DNA of 49,238 nt from Burkholderiaceae bacterium (GCA_022843955.1 JALHMQ010000032.1:1-49238); one strand, 5' to 3'. Positions 1 to 7,181 are shown, numbered from the stretch's first letter. Numbers and translations: made by a program. The notes: generated by a model not told the origin, from the letters alone.

Positions 1-2
1 AC

Positions 3-311
3 CTGAAGCACACCGGCGACTACCCGATCATCGGCGTCAACACCTTCCGCAACCCGCACGGCGAGGAGGTCAAGCAGATCGAGCTGGCGCGCTCCACCGA
101 GGAGGAAAAGCAGGGGCAGTTGAAACGCCTGCACGACTTCCAGCAGCGCCACGCCAACGAATCCCCCGCGATGCTGGACCGCCTGAAGCGCGCGGTGATC
201 GACAACGGCAACGTGTTCGAGGTGCTAATGGACGCCGTGCGCTGCTGCTCGCTGGGTCAGATCACGACTGCGCTGTTTGAGGTGGGTGGGCAGTATCGGA
301 GGAATATGTGA
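3..311 (+). CDS. icmF: Fused isobutyryl-CoA mutase IcmF, C-terminal end (partial)
   Basis: Only the last ~102 codons are inside the window; the gene enters from the left edge in frame 3 and ends with TGA after the tail QYRRNM. The text GDYPIIGVNTF, then a charged helix, then FEVLMDAVRCCSLGQITTAL is the usual C-terminus of the large subunit of B12-dependent acyl-CoA mutases. The final GGQYRRNM type ending is typical of IcmF, in which the B12 domain, a G3E GTPase chaperone and the mutase are fused. The enzyme interconverts isobutyryl-CoA and butyryl-CoA in the cytoplasm. The N-terminal domains are not visible, so the fused form is inferred from the tail alone. It could be a plain methylmalonyl-CoA mutase large subunit. 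Confidence 0.8.
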   Translation: MKHTGDYPIIGVNTFRNPHGEEVKQIELARSTEEEKQGQLKRLHDFQQRHANESPAMLDRLKRAVIDNGNVFEVLMDAVRCCSLGQITTALFEVGGQYRRNM

Positions 312-323
312 ATCAGCTCTGCG

Positions 324-1445
324 CTAGGTCGGCGCCCGCTCGATGGTCGCCACGTCGAGATTGATCGGAGTATTGAAGAGATTCACGAGGCTCTTCTGCT
401 CTTCGCGAAGGATTCTGCGCATTGGCTCAGCCAAGTACGTTCTGGTCTTGAGTCGCGCGTCATCTAACTCGCCGTACTGCTGAACTATGTCGGCAACGAC
501 CGTCCTTCCCTTTGGCATCTGCGAACTTGGTGTGGCTTCGCTGAACAAGATCCCGCTCGTAGCCTTAACGCGAAAGTGAAGTCTCCCGGCCTTGTTAATT
601 ATCTCCAGATCAGGAATCCCCTTGCGCAAGCGTGTAACTTCAAGGTCAACGCAGTAGGGGCCATCCTTTTGACGAAGGAACAGCGCCCCAGATAAGCGTT
701 CGCCACTTCGCTTTAGTGACTCAACCTCTGCCAAGAACAAGAGCTTGTGCAGTGCGAAATAGGAAACGCCGGGCTTGAGCTCAATGATCTCTCTAGCCAA
801 ATCTGATGCCGCCTTACTTGGCAGGCCAGACGGCTTCCTTCGGCCCTTATCCAGTCTCCGCAGCCGCTCCGCAACAAACTGGTAGTCACTGCGTTGGTTC
901 GCAAAGCTGCGGTGAACCATAGCTCGCTGGCCGGGGTGATAAAGTGGGATCAGTGTTCGACCAAACCACTGACATGTCGTTCGCACGCAAGCGCTCAACG
1001 TGTATTCATGCCTTTCAATGAGACTTAGGGCTTCGAGTGCAGAAGCGCCGAGAGTCACAACTATCTTCGGATCGACGAGCTCAATCTGGCGAGACAGGAA
1101 TCCACTGCAGTTAGACAGCTCTTGTCGGTTCGGCGTCGCGTTCCTTCCGTCTTCGTCGCGCGGGTTACAGAGAACTGCATTTGATACGAAGACACTTGTT
1201 CTATCTATCCCAGCATGCTCCAGCAGGGCCTGGAAGTTGTCACCAGACTTGTCGCCATAGAAGGGTACGCCACTCAAGTCGGCGCCTAGCCTGCCAGGTG
1301 CCTCGCCGATAAACATTATCGGCGATGAGAGCGACCCAACACTCCGGCTGAGAATTCTCTGACTACTGTGCATGCGCTCACAGCGAGTGCAGTACCGCAC
1401 AGCATCGCTCAAAATGTCGAACGTCTTATGCTTACTAACAACCAT
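324..1445 (-). CDS. Uracil-DNA glycosylase-like protein fused to a Panacea (DUF4065)-like domain
   Basis: 373 residues, two parts. Residues ~10-195 look like a family 4/5 uracil-DNA glycosylase: motif A GEAPG at 47-51 followed by GVPFYGDKSGDNF, motif B YHPG at 169-172, and four cysteines (19, 22, 93, 113) placed like the iron-sulfur ligands of family 4 enzymes. Residues ~226-345 (YFALHKLLFLAEVES, then DGPYCVDLEVTRL) resemble the Panacea domain, known from SocA and from hypervariable antitoxins. Such a fusion is not a usual housekeeping UDG. It is the last gene of a three-gene minus-strand operon and starts 2 bases after the stop of the thymidylate-synthase-like gene. Base composition is clearly lower in GC than icmF next door, which suggests transfer. 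Removal of modified or uracil bases is inferred; substrate unknown. Confidence 0.8.
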   Translation of the reverse strand: MVVSKHKTFDILSDAVRYCTRCERMHSSQRILSRSVGSLSSPIMFIGEAPGRLGADLSGVPFYGDKSGDNFQALLEHAGIDRTSVFVSNAVLCNPRDEDGRNATPNRQELSNCSGFLSRQIELVDPKIVVTLGASALEALSLIERHEYTLSACVRTTCQWFGRTLIPLYHPGQRAMVHRSFANQRSDYQFVAERLRRLDKGRRKPSGLPSKAASDLAREIIELKPGVSYFALHKLLFLAEVESLKRSGERLSGALFLRQKDGPYCVDLEVTRLRKGIPDLEIINKAGRLHFRVKATSGILFSEATPSSQMPKGRTVVADIVQQYGELDDARLKTRTYLAEPMRRILREEQKSLVNLFNTPINLDVATIERAPT

Positions 1446-1447
1446 TA

Positions 1448-2155
1448 TTAGTCCTGTCGCATAAGTAAGCGGACAACATCTCCATGGCTCGCCTCCAAGA
1501 AGGCGTCAATCGAGAGAACTGTCAAAGATCCTGCAGTTCTTCCCGTTTGCAACGCGAAGAACTGCAGTATCCGCGATAGCCCAATGAAGTTTCCAAGGGC
1601 CTTATTGAAGTAATCATGAGCACGATAAACAGCAACTGCATCTACTGTGTGCTTGGTCGGGCAGTTGAGCTGAATGTACTGCAGGCAAGGTCCACCACGA
1701 ACTCGAATCCCATCGGTCTCTGCGGAGCTTAGGTGAAACGTAAGGACTGATCGATGATTGTTCTGCCAATGCCGAGCGCTCTCTATCGCGCGATCGAGTT
1801 GGTTCACTCGCTTCGCTCCGAAAGTCGTCAAGCGACCGAAGTAAGTCCCCCAGGCAAACTTACGAATGGCGCCGCGGCGATATGCCTTCGCATAGCGAGA
1901 GTAGAGGTCCTCTGAGGGCTTCAGATTTCTTAACGTCTTGGCTGGAAAGAGAGTGTTTGCAACGTCATGGGCATTGTCGCCTTGGAGCTTCACCGCCCTT
2001 GGGTTGAACCTCGCTAGACATCGCTCGTCTGTATTTGTTGGCTCCTGGATATGAACCATCGTGTTTGCTTCGCGGCGGCCAGGTACATGATTTAGTCGCC
2101 TGACAACCTGCTCCCAAGCTTCAACACAGTCTCTACCAGTTACAAGAACAGGCAT
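1448..2155 (-). CDS. Thymidylate-synthase-like protein
   Basis: 235 residues. The C-terminal two thirds follow the order of thymidylate synthase motifs. GTYFGRLTTFG (103-113) and NQLDRAIESA sit where TS has its early YG...R and DQL helix. GGPCLQYIQLN carries the candidate catalytic Cys157 (TS: PCHxxFQF). YRAHDYFNKALGNFIGLSR (177-195) matches the TS nucleotide-binding YxRSxDxxLGxPFNIxxY, with Asn189 at the conserved Asn position. It is shorter and more diverged than ThyA, so it may methylate or hydroxymethylate a pyrimidine nucleotide other than plain dUMP, or have lost activity. It lies 6 bases after the MazG-like gene and 2 bases before the UDG-like gene, so the three are probably co-translated. 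The family fold is read from motifs; the substrate is unknown. Confidence 0.75.
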   Translation of the reverse strand: MPVLVTGRDCVEAWEQVVRRLNHVPGRREANTMVHIQEPTNTDERCLARFNPRAVKLQGDNAHDVANTLFPAKTLRNLKPSEDLYSRYAKAYRRGAIRKFAWGTYFGRLTTFGAKRVNQLDRAIESARHWQNNHRSVLTFHLSSAETDGIRVRGGPCLQYIQLNCPTKHTVDAVAVYRAHDYFNKALGNFIGLSRILQFFALQTGRTAGSLTVLSIDAFLEASHGDVVRLLMRQD

Positions 2156-2161
2156 GATGCC

Positions 2162-3037
2162 TCACGTCTTCGAGTAAGTGAGCGTTTTTGTCATTAAATC
2201 GACTGTAATAAAGCCTCCCTTGCGTTCCTTAAGTATTCGAAACGCCTTGAACCCTTCAAGTACGGCCCTCTCCCACTGGCGCCACGAAGCGTTTGTGACC
2301 TCTAGCGTCTTCGTCATGTCTTTGACGGTCTTCAACAACTCAAAGTCCAAAGTGGTAATTCCGTCAAGAAACTGATGCCTCTCTGCGTAACCGAACACTA
2401 GAGCAGCGATTCCTTCTTCTATGACGGACGCACGGCCGCCGTCCTGAATTTCGTCGGTGTCCTTATCGCTGCGACGCTTACACCTAAGTAGCTTGCGTGT
2501 GACAGGTGACCAGCCCAAGACGGCTGCGTAAGCAAGGTGAAATACATCGTGGTAACGGTATCCATCGTCATATGCGGCATTGTCCGTGAGCCGATCTCCG
2601 CACTTTTTACCGTCACGAGTCAACCGTACTTCTGTTCGTCCGCCACTACAGATCTCTCTGAATTGAACTTTGAACGTGCGCGGCAACTGCTCGTTGGTCG
2701 GGAACGACTCATCGTAGAAAGTGCTCGAAAACAAGGTGCCATCTGCCTCGGTCCAGCGAGCCCGAATCTTCTCAAGGTTTTGTTTGGCAACTTCAGACAA
2801 AGGCTGCTGAAGCTTATTAGCAAGGATTGCCAGATACCAAAGTATGTCACCTAATTCTTCGCGAACATGCTCTGGATATAGAGTGTAGTTCTCTCCATCA
2901 CGCAAGAACTTCTTCAGCGATGAAGCTAGAGTTCCAACTTCTCCCGTCAAGCCGAGTATCGCAATAAAGATGGAGGACTCGTGTTCACCGGTTTGATCTG
3001 TCTCCCCAGCTAGCCGTTGATAGTGATCGATATCCAT
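2162..3037 (-). CDS. MazG-like nucleotide pyrophosphohydrolase with an extra C-terminal domain
   Basis: 291 residues. The first ~100 resemble the all-alpha MazG fold: GLTGEVGTLASSLKK (29-43), then REELGDILWYLAILANKL (59-76) with the ExxD half of the metal site (E61, D64). The first half, normally ExxE, reads E33-V-G-T36, so one ligand appears replaced. A second domain (~120-291) has YRYHDVFHLAYAAVLGW and a downstream SVIEEGIAALVFGYA; these His/Asp and Glu-Glu clusters look like a helical metal site and recall the MazG C-terminal (MazG_C) type extension. MazG proteins hydrolyse (d)NTPs to monophosphates. First gene of the operon, so a promoter is expected in the AT-rich stretch upstream of 3037. 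Substrate unknown. Confidence 0.8.
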   Translation of the reverse strand: MDIDHYQRLAGETDQTGEHESSIFIAILGLTGEVGTLASSLKKFLRDGENYTLYPEHVREELGDILWYLAILANKLQQPLSEVAKQNLEKIRARWTEADGTLFSSTFYDESFPTNEQLPRTFKVQFREICSGGRTEVRLTRDGKKCGDRLTDNAAYDDGYRYHDVFHLAYAAVLGWSPVTRKLLRCKRRSDKDTDEIQDGGRASVIEEGIAALVFGYAERHQFLDGITTLDFELLKTVKDMTKTLEVTNASWRQWERAVLEGFKAFRILKERKGGFITVDLMTKTLTYSKT

Positions 3038-3062
3038 GTTTCCCCAGATTTCTTAATCAACT

Positions 3063-3130
3063 ACTTAACGTAGTGCATGCAACAACGTCAAATATGAGCT
3101 GGCTCATTCGTTGGCTGGGCGCCGTTAGGC
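3063..3130. other. attC-like imperfect palindrome (weak candidate)
   Basis: On the + strand the stretch begins with ACTTAAC (fits RYYYAAC) and ends 68 bases later with GTTAGGC (fits GTTRRRY), the two conserved ends of integron attC sites. Inside are a CAACG/CGTTG pair and a 6-bp tip stem (ATGAGC-TG-GCTCAT), so the strand can fold as a bulged hairpin of attC size. Because the ends are complementary the site reads either way. It lies between the lower-GC operon and gene debris. No second site and no integrase were seen, so chance remains possible. Confidence 0.3.
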
Positions 3131-3269
3131 GCGGTGAATGCCGAAATACTCGCGAACTTGAAGGTTCAGTACGGTACTGCCTGTGCGCGCGGTGCGCTAC
3201 TTCGGAAAGACGGGGCGGAAGTCGGCCGAAGTGGACGTTGCCGAGTGATGGCGAAACGGCCGCGTGCGT

Positions 3270-3437
3270 TCAAGCGAACAAGTCCGGCTCGATGAGAAGG
3301 TCGGCTGACGCCTGATATGCCGCCGACGGAGAACCGATGGCCAATACCGCAAAGCAGCGGCGCAGCTTGCGCAGGACCGGGGAGAAGTCGGCATCGGCGG
3401 AGAGAACGATGAACTGGAGCGCAAAGGGAGCCAAAGC
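3270..3437 (-). pseudogene. C-terminal fragment of a NYN/LabA (DUF88)-type protein
   Basis: One minus-strand frame reads, over 55 codons to a stop at 3270, FIVLSADADFSPVLRKLRR, then VLAIGSPSAAYQASADLLIE and a short tail. This is the pattern of the second half of NYN/DUF88 domains: a hydrophobic strand, S(G/A)D(A/S)DF, LRxxG-like turn, then a strand and S..L...AD.F. NYN proteins are PIN-like RNases whose Asp residues bind metal. No upstream half or start is present; the frame runs into the copied antitoxin tail at 3474-3549, so this is debris. Confidence 0.55.
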
Positions 3438-3473
3438 GCAAAAGGAGCGAGGCTCGCATTTACCCTAGCGCAA

Positions 3474-3549
3474 GCGTGCAACGCCTCAATCGCCGACTTC
3501 GGATTCGACGCCACGATCTTGAACAGCGCCCGCGATGCCCCGTCGGCTT
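3474..3549 (-). pseudogene. Duplicated 3' tail of the NadS-like antitoxin gene
   Basis: About 76 bases are nearly the same as the end of the intact antitoxin gene at 6061-6136; both encode RALxKIVASNPKSAIEALHA. In the copy the stop codon is replaced (HACARVN...), and homology ends abruptly where the helix-turn-helix should be. It is therefore a remnant of a second HigA/NadS antitoxin, or one end of a recombination event between the two loci. No start or DNA-binding part remains. Confidence 0.7.
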
Positions 3550-3563
3550 CGTCCGCTTCGAGG

Positions 3564-4406
3564 TCACTCACGGCTAAAGAGCCGATTCAACTCTGCGCCA
3601 CTCGCCGCCTCCCCCAACCCCGCAAACGACCCCTTCTCCGCAATCTCCTTCGCCGCCCGCATGAACCCGCCCCACGCGGCGCGGGCCAGTGCGCCGCCCA
3701 CGCTGATGCGGCGCACGCCGAGCGCGGCGAGGTCTTGCACGGTGAGGTCGGTGGGCCAGCCGATCAGCACGTTCACCGGTTTCGGCGCCACCGCCTCGAT
3801 CACCGCGCGGATCTCCTCGCGCGTGCGGATGCCGGGCGCGTAGAGGCAGTCGGCGCCCGCCTCCGCGTACGCCTGCAGCCGGGCGATGGTCTCGGCGAGG
3901 TCTGGCCGGCCGACGATGAAGCCTTCGGAGCGGCCGACGAGAAGCGTTTGGCCACCACTGGCGCCGGTGGCGTCGATGGCGCGGCGGGCGGCGCGCAGGC
4001 GCTCGATGGCGACCTCGCGCGGGTAGAGCGGTTGCGCGGGGTCGCCGGTGGAATCTTCGATCGACAGGCCCGCCACGCCGGTCTCGACCGCGCGGCGCAC
4101 GTTGCGCTCCACGCCCGCGGCGTCTGCAGCGAAGCCGGCCTCGAAGTCGGCGTTCACGGGGATGTCGACCGCCGCCACCATCGCGCGCAGGTGCTCGATC
4201 ACCTGGTCGACGGTCACGCCGTTGTCCGGCCGCGCCTGCGACCACGCAAAGCCGGCGCTGGTGGTGGCCACGGCCTTGAAGCCCAGGCTCTGCAGGGTGC
4301 GCGCGCTGCCCGGGTCCCAGGGATTGGGAATGACAAAGCAGCCGTCTTCGTGCAGGCGCCGAAAGCTGCGCCGCTTGTCCGCAATGCTCGGGCGGGATGG
4401 ATCCAT
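3564..4406 (-). CDS. Isocitrate lyase/PEP mutase superfamily protein
   Basis: 280 residues, a full-length member of the PEPM/ICL TIM-barrel superfamily. FVIPNPWDPGSARTLQSLG (24-42), the Asp-rich strand VNADFEAGF (84-92) and GLSIEDSTGD (113-122) are the signature strands; D87 and E117 are the likely metal-site acids. The KKCGH loop of true isocitrate lyase is absent, so it is more like the carboxyphosphonoenolpyruvate mutase, oxaloacetate decarboxylase or methylisocitrate-lyase-like subgroup. It cleaves or forms a C-C (or C-P) bond on a small 2-oxo or 2-hydroxy acid; the substrate cannot be told. The gene stands alone on the minus strand, next to the gene debris, and has the high GC of the chromosome. 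Confidence 0.85.
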   Translation of the reverse strand: MDPSRPSIADKRRSFRRLHEDGCFVIPNPWDPGSARTLQSLGFKAVATTSAGFAWSQARPDNGVTVDQVIEHLRAMVAAVDIPVNADFEAGFAADAAGVERNVRRAVETGVAGLSIEDSTGDPAQPLYPREVAIERLRAARRAIDATGASGGQTLLVGRSEGFIVGRPDLAETIARLQAYAEAGADCLYAPGIRTREEIRAVIEAVAPKPVNVLIGWPTDLTVQDLAALGVRRISVGGALARAAWGGFMRAAKEIAEKGSFAGLGEAASGAELNRLFSRE

Positions 4407-4559
4407 CAGGCGCTCCTCGAGTCACTCGCCAGCGCGGCCCGTCGCCGACCCAATCACCGCGGACCTACACCAGGCGCCGCTGCATGGTCGCACAGGCGAA
4501 CGGCGCTTCGCTGTTCCGAGCGCGGTCCGGTGGCCCGACGCGACCCGGCTCAGCCGTGC

Positions 4560-5504
4560 CTATTGCGTCGCTGTCTGCGCCGCTGTCCGCGCCGCACCAG
4601 TCGCCGCCCCAGCCGTCACCGACGCAATGAACGCCAAGCTGTCTTCAAGCACCGGTGTCCGACCTCGCGTCGGAATGGCGAATCCGGCCACCGTGTCGAC
4701 GTGGCTCTTGCCGGGATAGAACTTCGTCTCCACCCGCACGTTGGCTGATGCCAGCGTCTGGCGCAATTGCTCGGCGTGGCTGATGGAGACGACGCTGTCG
4801 GCGGTGCCGTGAACCAGCAGCGTCGGCGGCGCGCTTGGGGTGACCAGGCGCACGGGCTGCCAGTCGGCGTGGGTGTACGGCGCGGCGAAAATGGCCTTGA
4901 GCACTCGCGAGTTGGGATCGAGCGCATAAGGCCCGGACAGTCCCACCAGGCCGACGATGGATGCAGGGTCGACGCCTGCCTTGACCAGCCGCTGGCGGTC
5001 GTACGCCAGGAACGCCGCCTGGTGTCCGCCGGCAGAGTGACCCATGAGCACGATGCGGTCGGGGTCACCGCCAAACTGGCGTGCATGTTGCCGCACCCAT
5101 TGCAGTGCCTGCACACCGTCCTCGATGAAGAGCGGAAACCTGGCGCCCGGGTACAGCCGATAGTCGGGAACGACGACGACGTAGCCGCGGTCGGCCAGTG
5201 CGGCGCCGACAAAAAGGTAAGAGCCGCGCTGGCCGCTGGTCCACGACCCGCCGTACCAGAAGACGATGATCGGGCGCGGCGGCTGGTCCGCTGCCTTGGC
5301 CGGCATGTAGACGTCGAGCATCTGCCGCGGGTCCGTGCCGTACGCATGGTCGGCGCTGCGTTCGTAGCTCGCGCTCAAGCTCGCAGTATTGGCCACCGTG
5401 AACGCAAGACTGGAGCAGCCGGTGACCGCGGCAAGCGTCGCAATCGCGGCTAGCCGCTGGAGCGTGGCGCGGTTGAGTCGCAAGTTCATTCGGTGTTCTT
5501 TCAT
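4560..5504 (-). CDS. Alpha/beta hydrolase lipoprotein (esterase/BD-FAE-like)
   Basis: 314 residues. A hydrophobic segment ends in the lipobox VTGC with Cys30, so the protein is probably an outer- or inner-membrane lipoprotein. The hydrolase core has FWYGGSW (82-88, in place of the usual HGG(G/A)W oxyanion loop), nucleophile elbow GHSAGG with Ser157, likely acid Asp236 (HGTADSVV) and His268 (GKSHVD). This order fits carboxylesterase/kynurenine-formamidase-type enzymes that cut small esters or amides. Starts at M1 or M6 are both possible. The tail is Ala/Thr-rich low complexity. The substrate is unknown, and neighbours do not help. Confidence 0.85.
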   Translation of the reverse strand: MKEHRMNLRLNRATLQRLAAIATLAAVTGCSSLAFTVANTASLSASYERSADHAYGTDPRQMLDVYMPAKAADQPPRPIIVFWYGGSWTSGQRGSYLFVGAALADRGYVVVVPDYRLYPGARFPLFIEDGVQALQWVRQHARQFGGDPDRIVLMGHSAGGHQAAFLAYDRQRLVKAGVDPASIVGLVGLSGPYALDPNSRVLKAIFAAPYTHADWQPVRLVTPSAPPTLLVHGTADSVVSISHAEQLRQTLASANVRVETKFYPGKSHVDTVAGFAIPTRGRTPVLEDSLAFIASVTAGAATGAARTAAQTATQ

Positions 5505-5569
5505 GCGCGCTAAGCATGCGCGCTAAGGGTCAGGCTCGAATTCTTATCATCACAGGGCGCCGGCGTCCG

Positions 5570-5971
5570 CTACTTTCCGACGTGCTCGTCGTGCTGCTGC
5601 CCCTGATCCCCAATCACGTCCCACCCCGCCTTGGACCCGACGAAGATGTGGTGCAACACGCTGAGGCCATCGGCGTCGCGGCCGAGCAGGCCGGCGGGCA
5701 CGAACATTCGCGCGTCGTCGTTGCGGCCGGGCACGCGTGAGCCACAGGTGCGGCAGAACCAGGTCTCCCACGCCGAGTTGGGCTTCGTCCATGCGGTGAT
5801 CTGGTCCTGCCCCTCAGTCCAACGGAAGTGCTCGTTCGGCACCACGACAACGGCGATGCCGTTGCTGCCGGTGGAGCGGCGGCAGATCGAGCAGTGGCAC
5901 ACGTACACGCCCGCGGGCCGCTGCGTGATCTCGAAGCGGATAGCGCCGCAGTTGCAGTGACCTGTCATCAA
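5570..5971 (-). CDS. GFA (CENP-V/glutathione-dependent formaldehyde-activating) family protein, copy 1
   Basis: 133 residues. Zinc ligands of the GFA fold are present: HCNCGAIRFEI (5-15), VCHCSICRRSTG (24-35) and WFCRTCGSRV (71-80). The namesake enzyme condenses formaldehyde with glutathione, but most family members of this size have no proven activity. A second, almost identical gene lies at 6732-7133; the two proteins differ at only a few sites (for example I/V after GA, TE/TA before GQ, and the last ~10 residues). The pair flanks a toxin-antitoxin module, so this copy probably arose by segment duplication. Confidence 0.9.
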   Translation of the reverse strand: MMTGHCNCGAIRFEITQRPAGVYVCHCSICRRSTGSNGIAVVVVPNEHFRWTEGQDQITAWTKPNSAWETWFCRTCGSRVPGRNDDARMFVPAGLLGRDADGLSVLHHIFVGSKAGWDVIGDQGQQHDEHVGK

Positions 5972-6057
5972 GGCGGGCTCCCCGGGGTGACCATCGCGCG
6001 TTGCGCGAGGCAGGGCTAGAAGGGGGTTTGAGTTTCCCAGCGCGAGTCTCCCGGCGT

Positions 6058-6351
6058 CTAGGCGTGTAGCGCCTCAATCGCCGACTTCGGATTCGACGCC
6101 ACGATCTTCAGCAGCGCCCGCGCTGGCCCCGTCGGCTTCGTTCTCTGCTGCTCCCAGTTCTGCAAAGTACGCACGCTCACGCCGATCAGTTCAGCGAACT
6201 GTGACTGACTGATCTTCGCTGCCTCGCGGATCGCGCGAACGTCGGGCTCTTCCAGCTGCGTCGTTCGCGCGCCGCGCACCGGCTTGCCGGCCATATGGCG
6301 CTTCATCTCCCGCACGCCCTTGATGAGCTGATCGAAGTGCTGCTTATCCAT
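6058..6351 (-). CDS. NadS/HigA-like helix-turn-helix antitoxin
   Basis: 97 residues. An Xre-type HTH is plain at ~38-72: VRAIREAAKISQSQFAELIG then VSVRTLQNWEQQRTKPTGPA. The end, ALLKIVASNPKSAIEALHA, is the common tail of NadS/HigA antitoxins. It follows the toxin gene and its start overlaps the toxin stop by 8 bases, the toxin-first order of higBA. It should neutralise the toxin and repress the operon at the palindrome upstream of 6664. A copy of its 3' tail persists at 3474-3549. Confidence 0.9.
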   Translation of the reverse strand: MDKQHFDQLIKGVREMKRHMAGKPVRGARTTQLEEPDVRAIREAAKISQSQFAELIGVSVRTLQNWEQQRTKPTGPARALLKIVASNPKSAIEALHA

Positions 6352-6664
6352 GCTTGATGTCCTTCATCAGTTCAGCGAGCGTGCGGACCTGCTGTGGCGT
6401 CAGGTCTTCCCTCTCGCTCTTCACGTAGCCGTAGATCAGGTAGATGTGGTCGCCGGGTACGTGCCAGTAGTAGATGACCCGCGCGCCGCCGCGCTTGCCG
6501 CGCCCCTGTGCCGCCCAACGCAACTTGCGCAGACCTGCGCCTCCGCGGATGAGGTCGCCGGCATCGGGAGACACCAGCAGATAGCTCTGAAGCGCGCGCA
6601 GTTCGTCGTCTGACCAATGCTCCGTCCTGAACGAGACAAAGGGCGTCAGCTCGACGAAGACCAT
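6344..6664 (-). CDS. RelE/HigB-family toxin
   Basis: 106 residues. The pattern ELTPFVSFRTEHWSDDELRAL, then DLIRGGAGLRKLRWA, GKRGGARVIYYW and HIYLIYGYVKSEREDLT is that of the RelE/HigB toxins usually paired with NadS-type antitoxins. Such toxins cleave mRNA on the ribosome. The charged RGKRGGARVIYYW strand and the basic/acidic C-terminal helix are intact, so nothing suggests inactivation. First gene of the operon; the ATG at 6664 follows directly after the inverted repeats at 6674-6709. Confidence 0.88.
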   Translation of the reverse strand: MVFVELTPFVSFRTEHWSDDELRALQSYLLVSPDAGDLIRGGAGLRKLRWAAQGRGKRGGARVIYYWHVPGDHIYLIYGYVKSEREDLTPQQVRTLAELMKDIKHG

Positions 6665-6673
6665 GGTGCGCGA

Positions 6674-6709
6674 CTATACGCTTTTAGCGTATGCGCGAAA
6701 AGCGTATAG
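6674..6709. promoter_or_regulatory. Operator of the toxin-antitoxin operon (inverted repeats)
   Basis: A perfect 12-base inverted repeat (CTATACGCTTTT at 6674-6685, AAAAGCGTATAG at 6698-6709) lies 10 bases upstream of the toxin start. A third half-site, AGCGTAT, sits between them at 6686-6692 and pairs with the first as a tighter palindrome (ATACGCT-TTT-AGCGTAT). Three half-sites next to a HigBA-type operon are a likely binding site for antitoxin dimers and toxin-antitoxin complexes. Autoregulation is inferred. Confidence 0.7.
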
Positions 6710-6731
6710 AGGTATGGGTACGTCGGTACGC

Positions 6732-7133
6732 TTACCTTCTGACCTGCTCGACATGCTGCTGCCCCCGATCACCAATCACATCCCACCCCGCCTTGGACCC
6801 GACGAAGATGTGGTGCAGCACGCTGAGGTCATCGGCGTCGCGGCCGAGCAGGCCGGCGGGGACGAACATTCGCGCGTCGTCGTTGCGGCCGGGCACGCGT
6901 GAGCCACAGGTGCGGCAGAACCAGGTCTCCCACGCCGAGTCGGGCTTGGCCCAGGCGGTGATCTGGTCCTGCCCCGCGGTCCAGCGGAAGTGCTCGTTCG
7001 GCACCACGACGACGGCGATGCCGTTGCTTCCGGTTGAGCGGCGGCAGATCGAGCAGTGGCACACGTACACGCCCGCGGGCCGCTGCGTGATCTCGAAGCG
7101 GACCGCGCCGCAGTTGCAGTGACCAGTCATCAA
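6732..7133 (-). CDS. GFA family protein, copy 2
   Basis: 133 residues, a near duplicate of the 5570-5971 gene; the same zinc-binding cysteines are kept (CNCGAVRF, CHCSICRRS, CRTCGS). The C-terminus differs (GDRGQQHVEQVRR against GDQGQQHDEHVGK). Same orientation as the other copy and the toxin-antitoxin genes between them. Which copy is ancestral cannot be decided from the window. Function as for copy 1: possible formaldehyde/glutathione chemistry, unproven. Confidence 0.9.
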   Translation of the reverse strand: MMTGHCNCGAVRFEITQRPAGVYVCHCSICRRSTGSNGIAVVVVPNEHFRWTAGQDQITAWAKPDSAWETWFCRTCGSRVPGRNDDARMFVPAGLLGRDADDLSVLHHIFVGSKAGWDVIGDRGQQHVEQVRR

Positions 7134-7181
7134 GGCTGTTCTCCGGGCGGCGTCTTCGCCAGTGGTCCGATGCTCAGCCTG

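Noticed and set aside
3519-4748. A long plus-strand open frame over the PEPM gene
   Set aside because: It is the antisense shadow of a clear family member; the text is Arg/Ala-rich and matches nothing.
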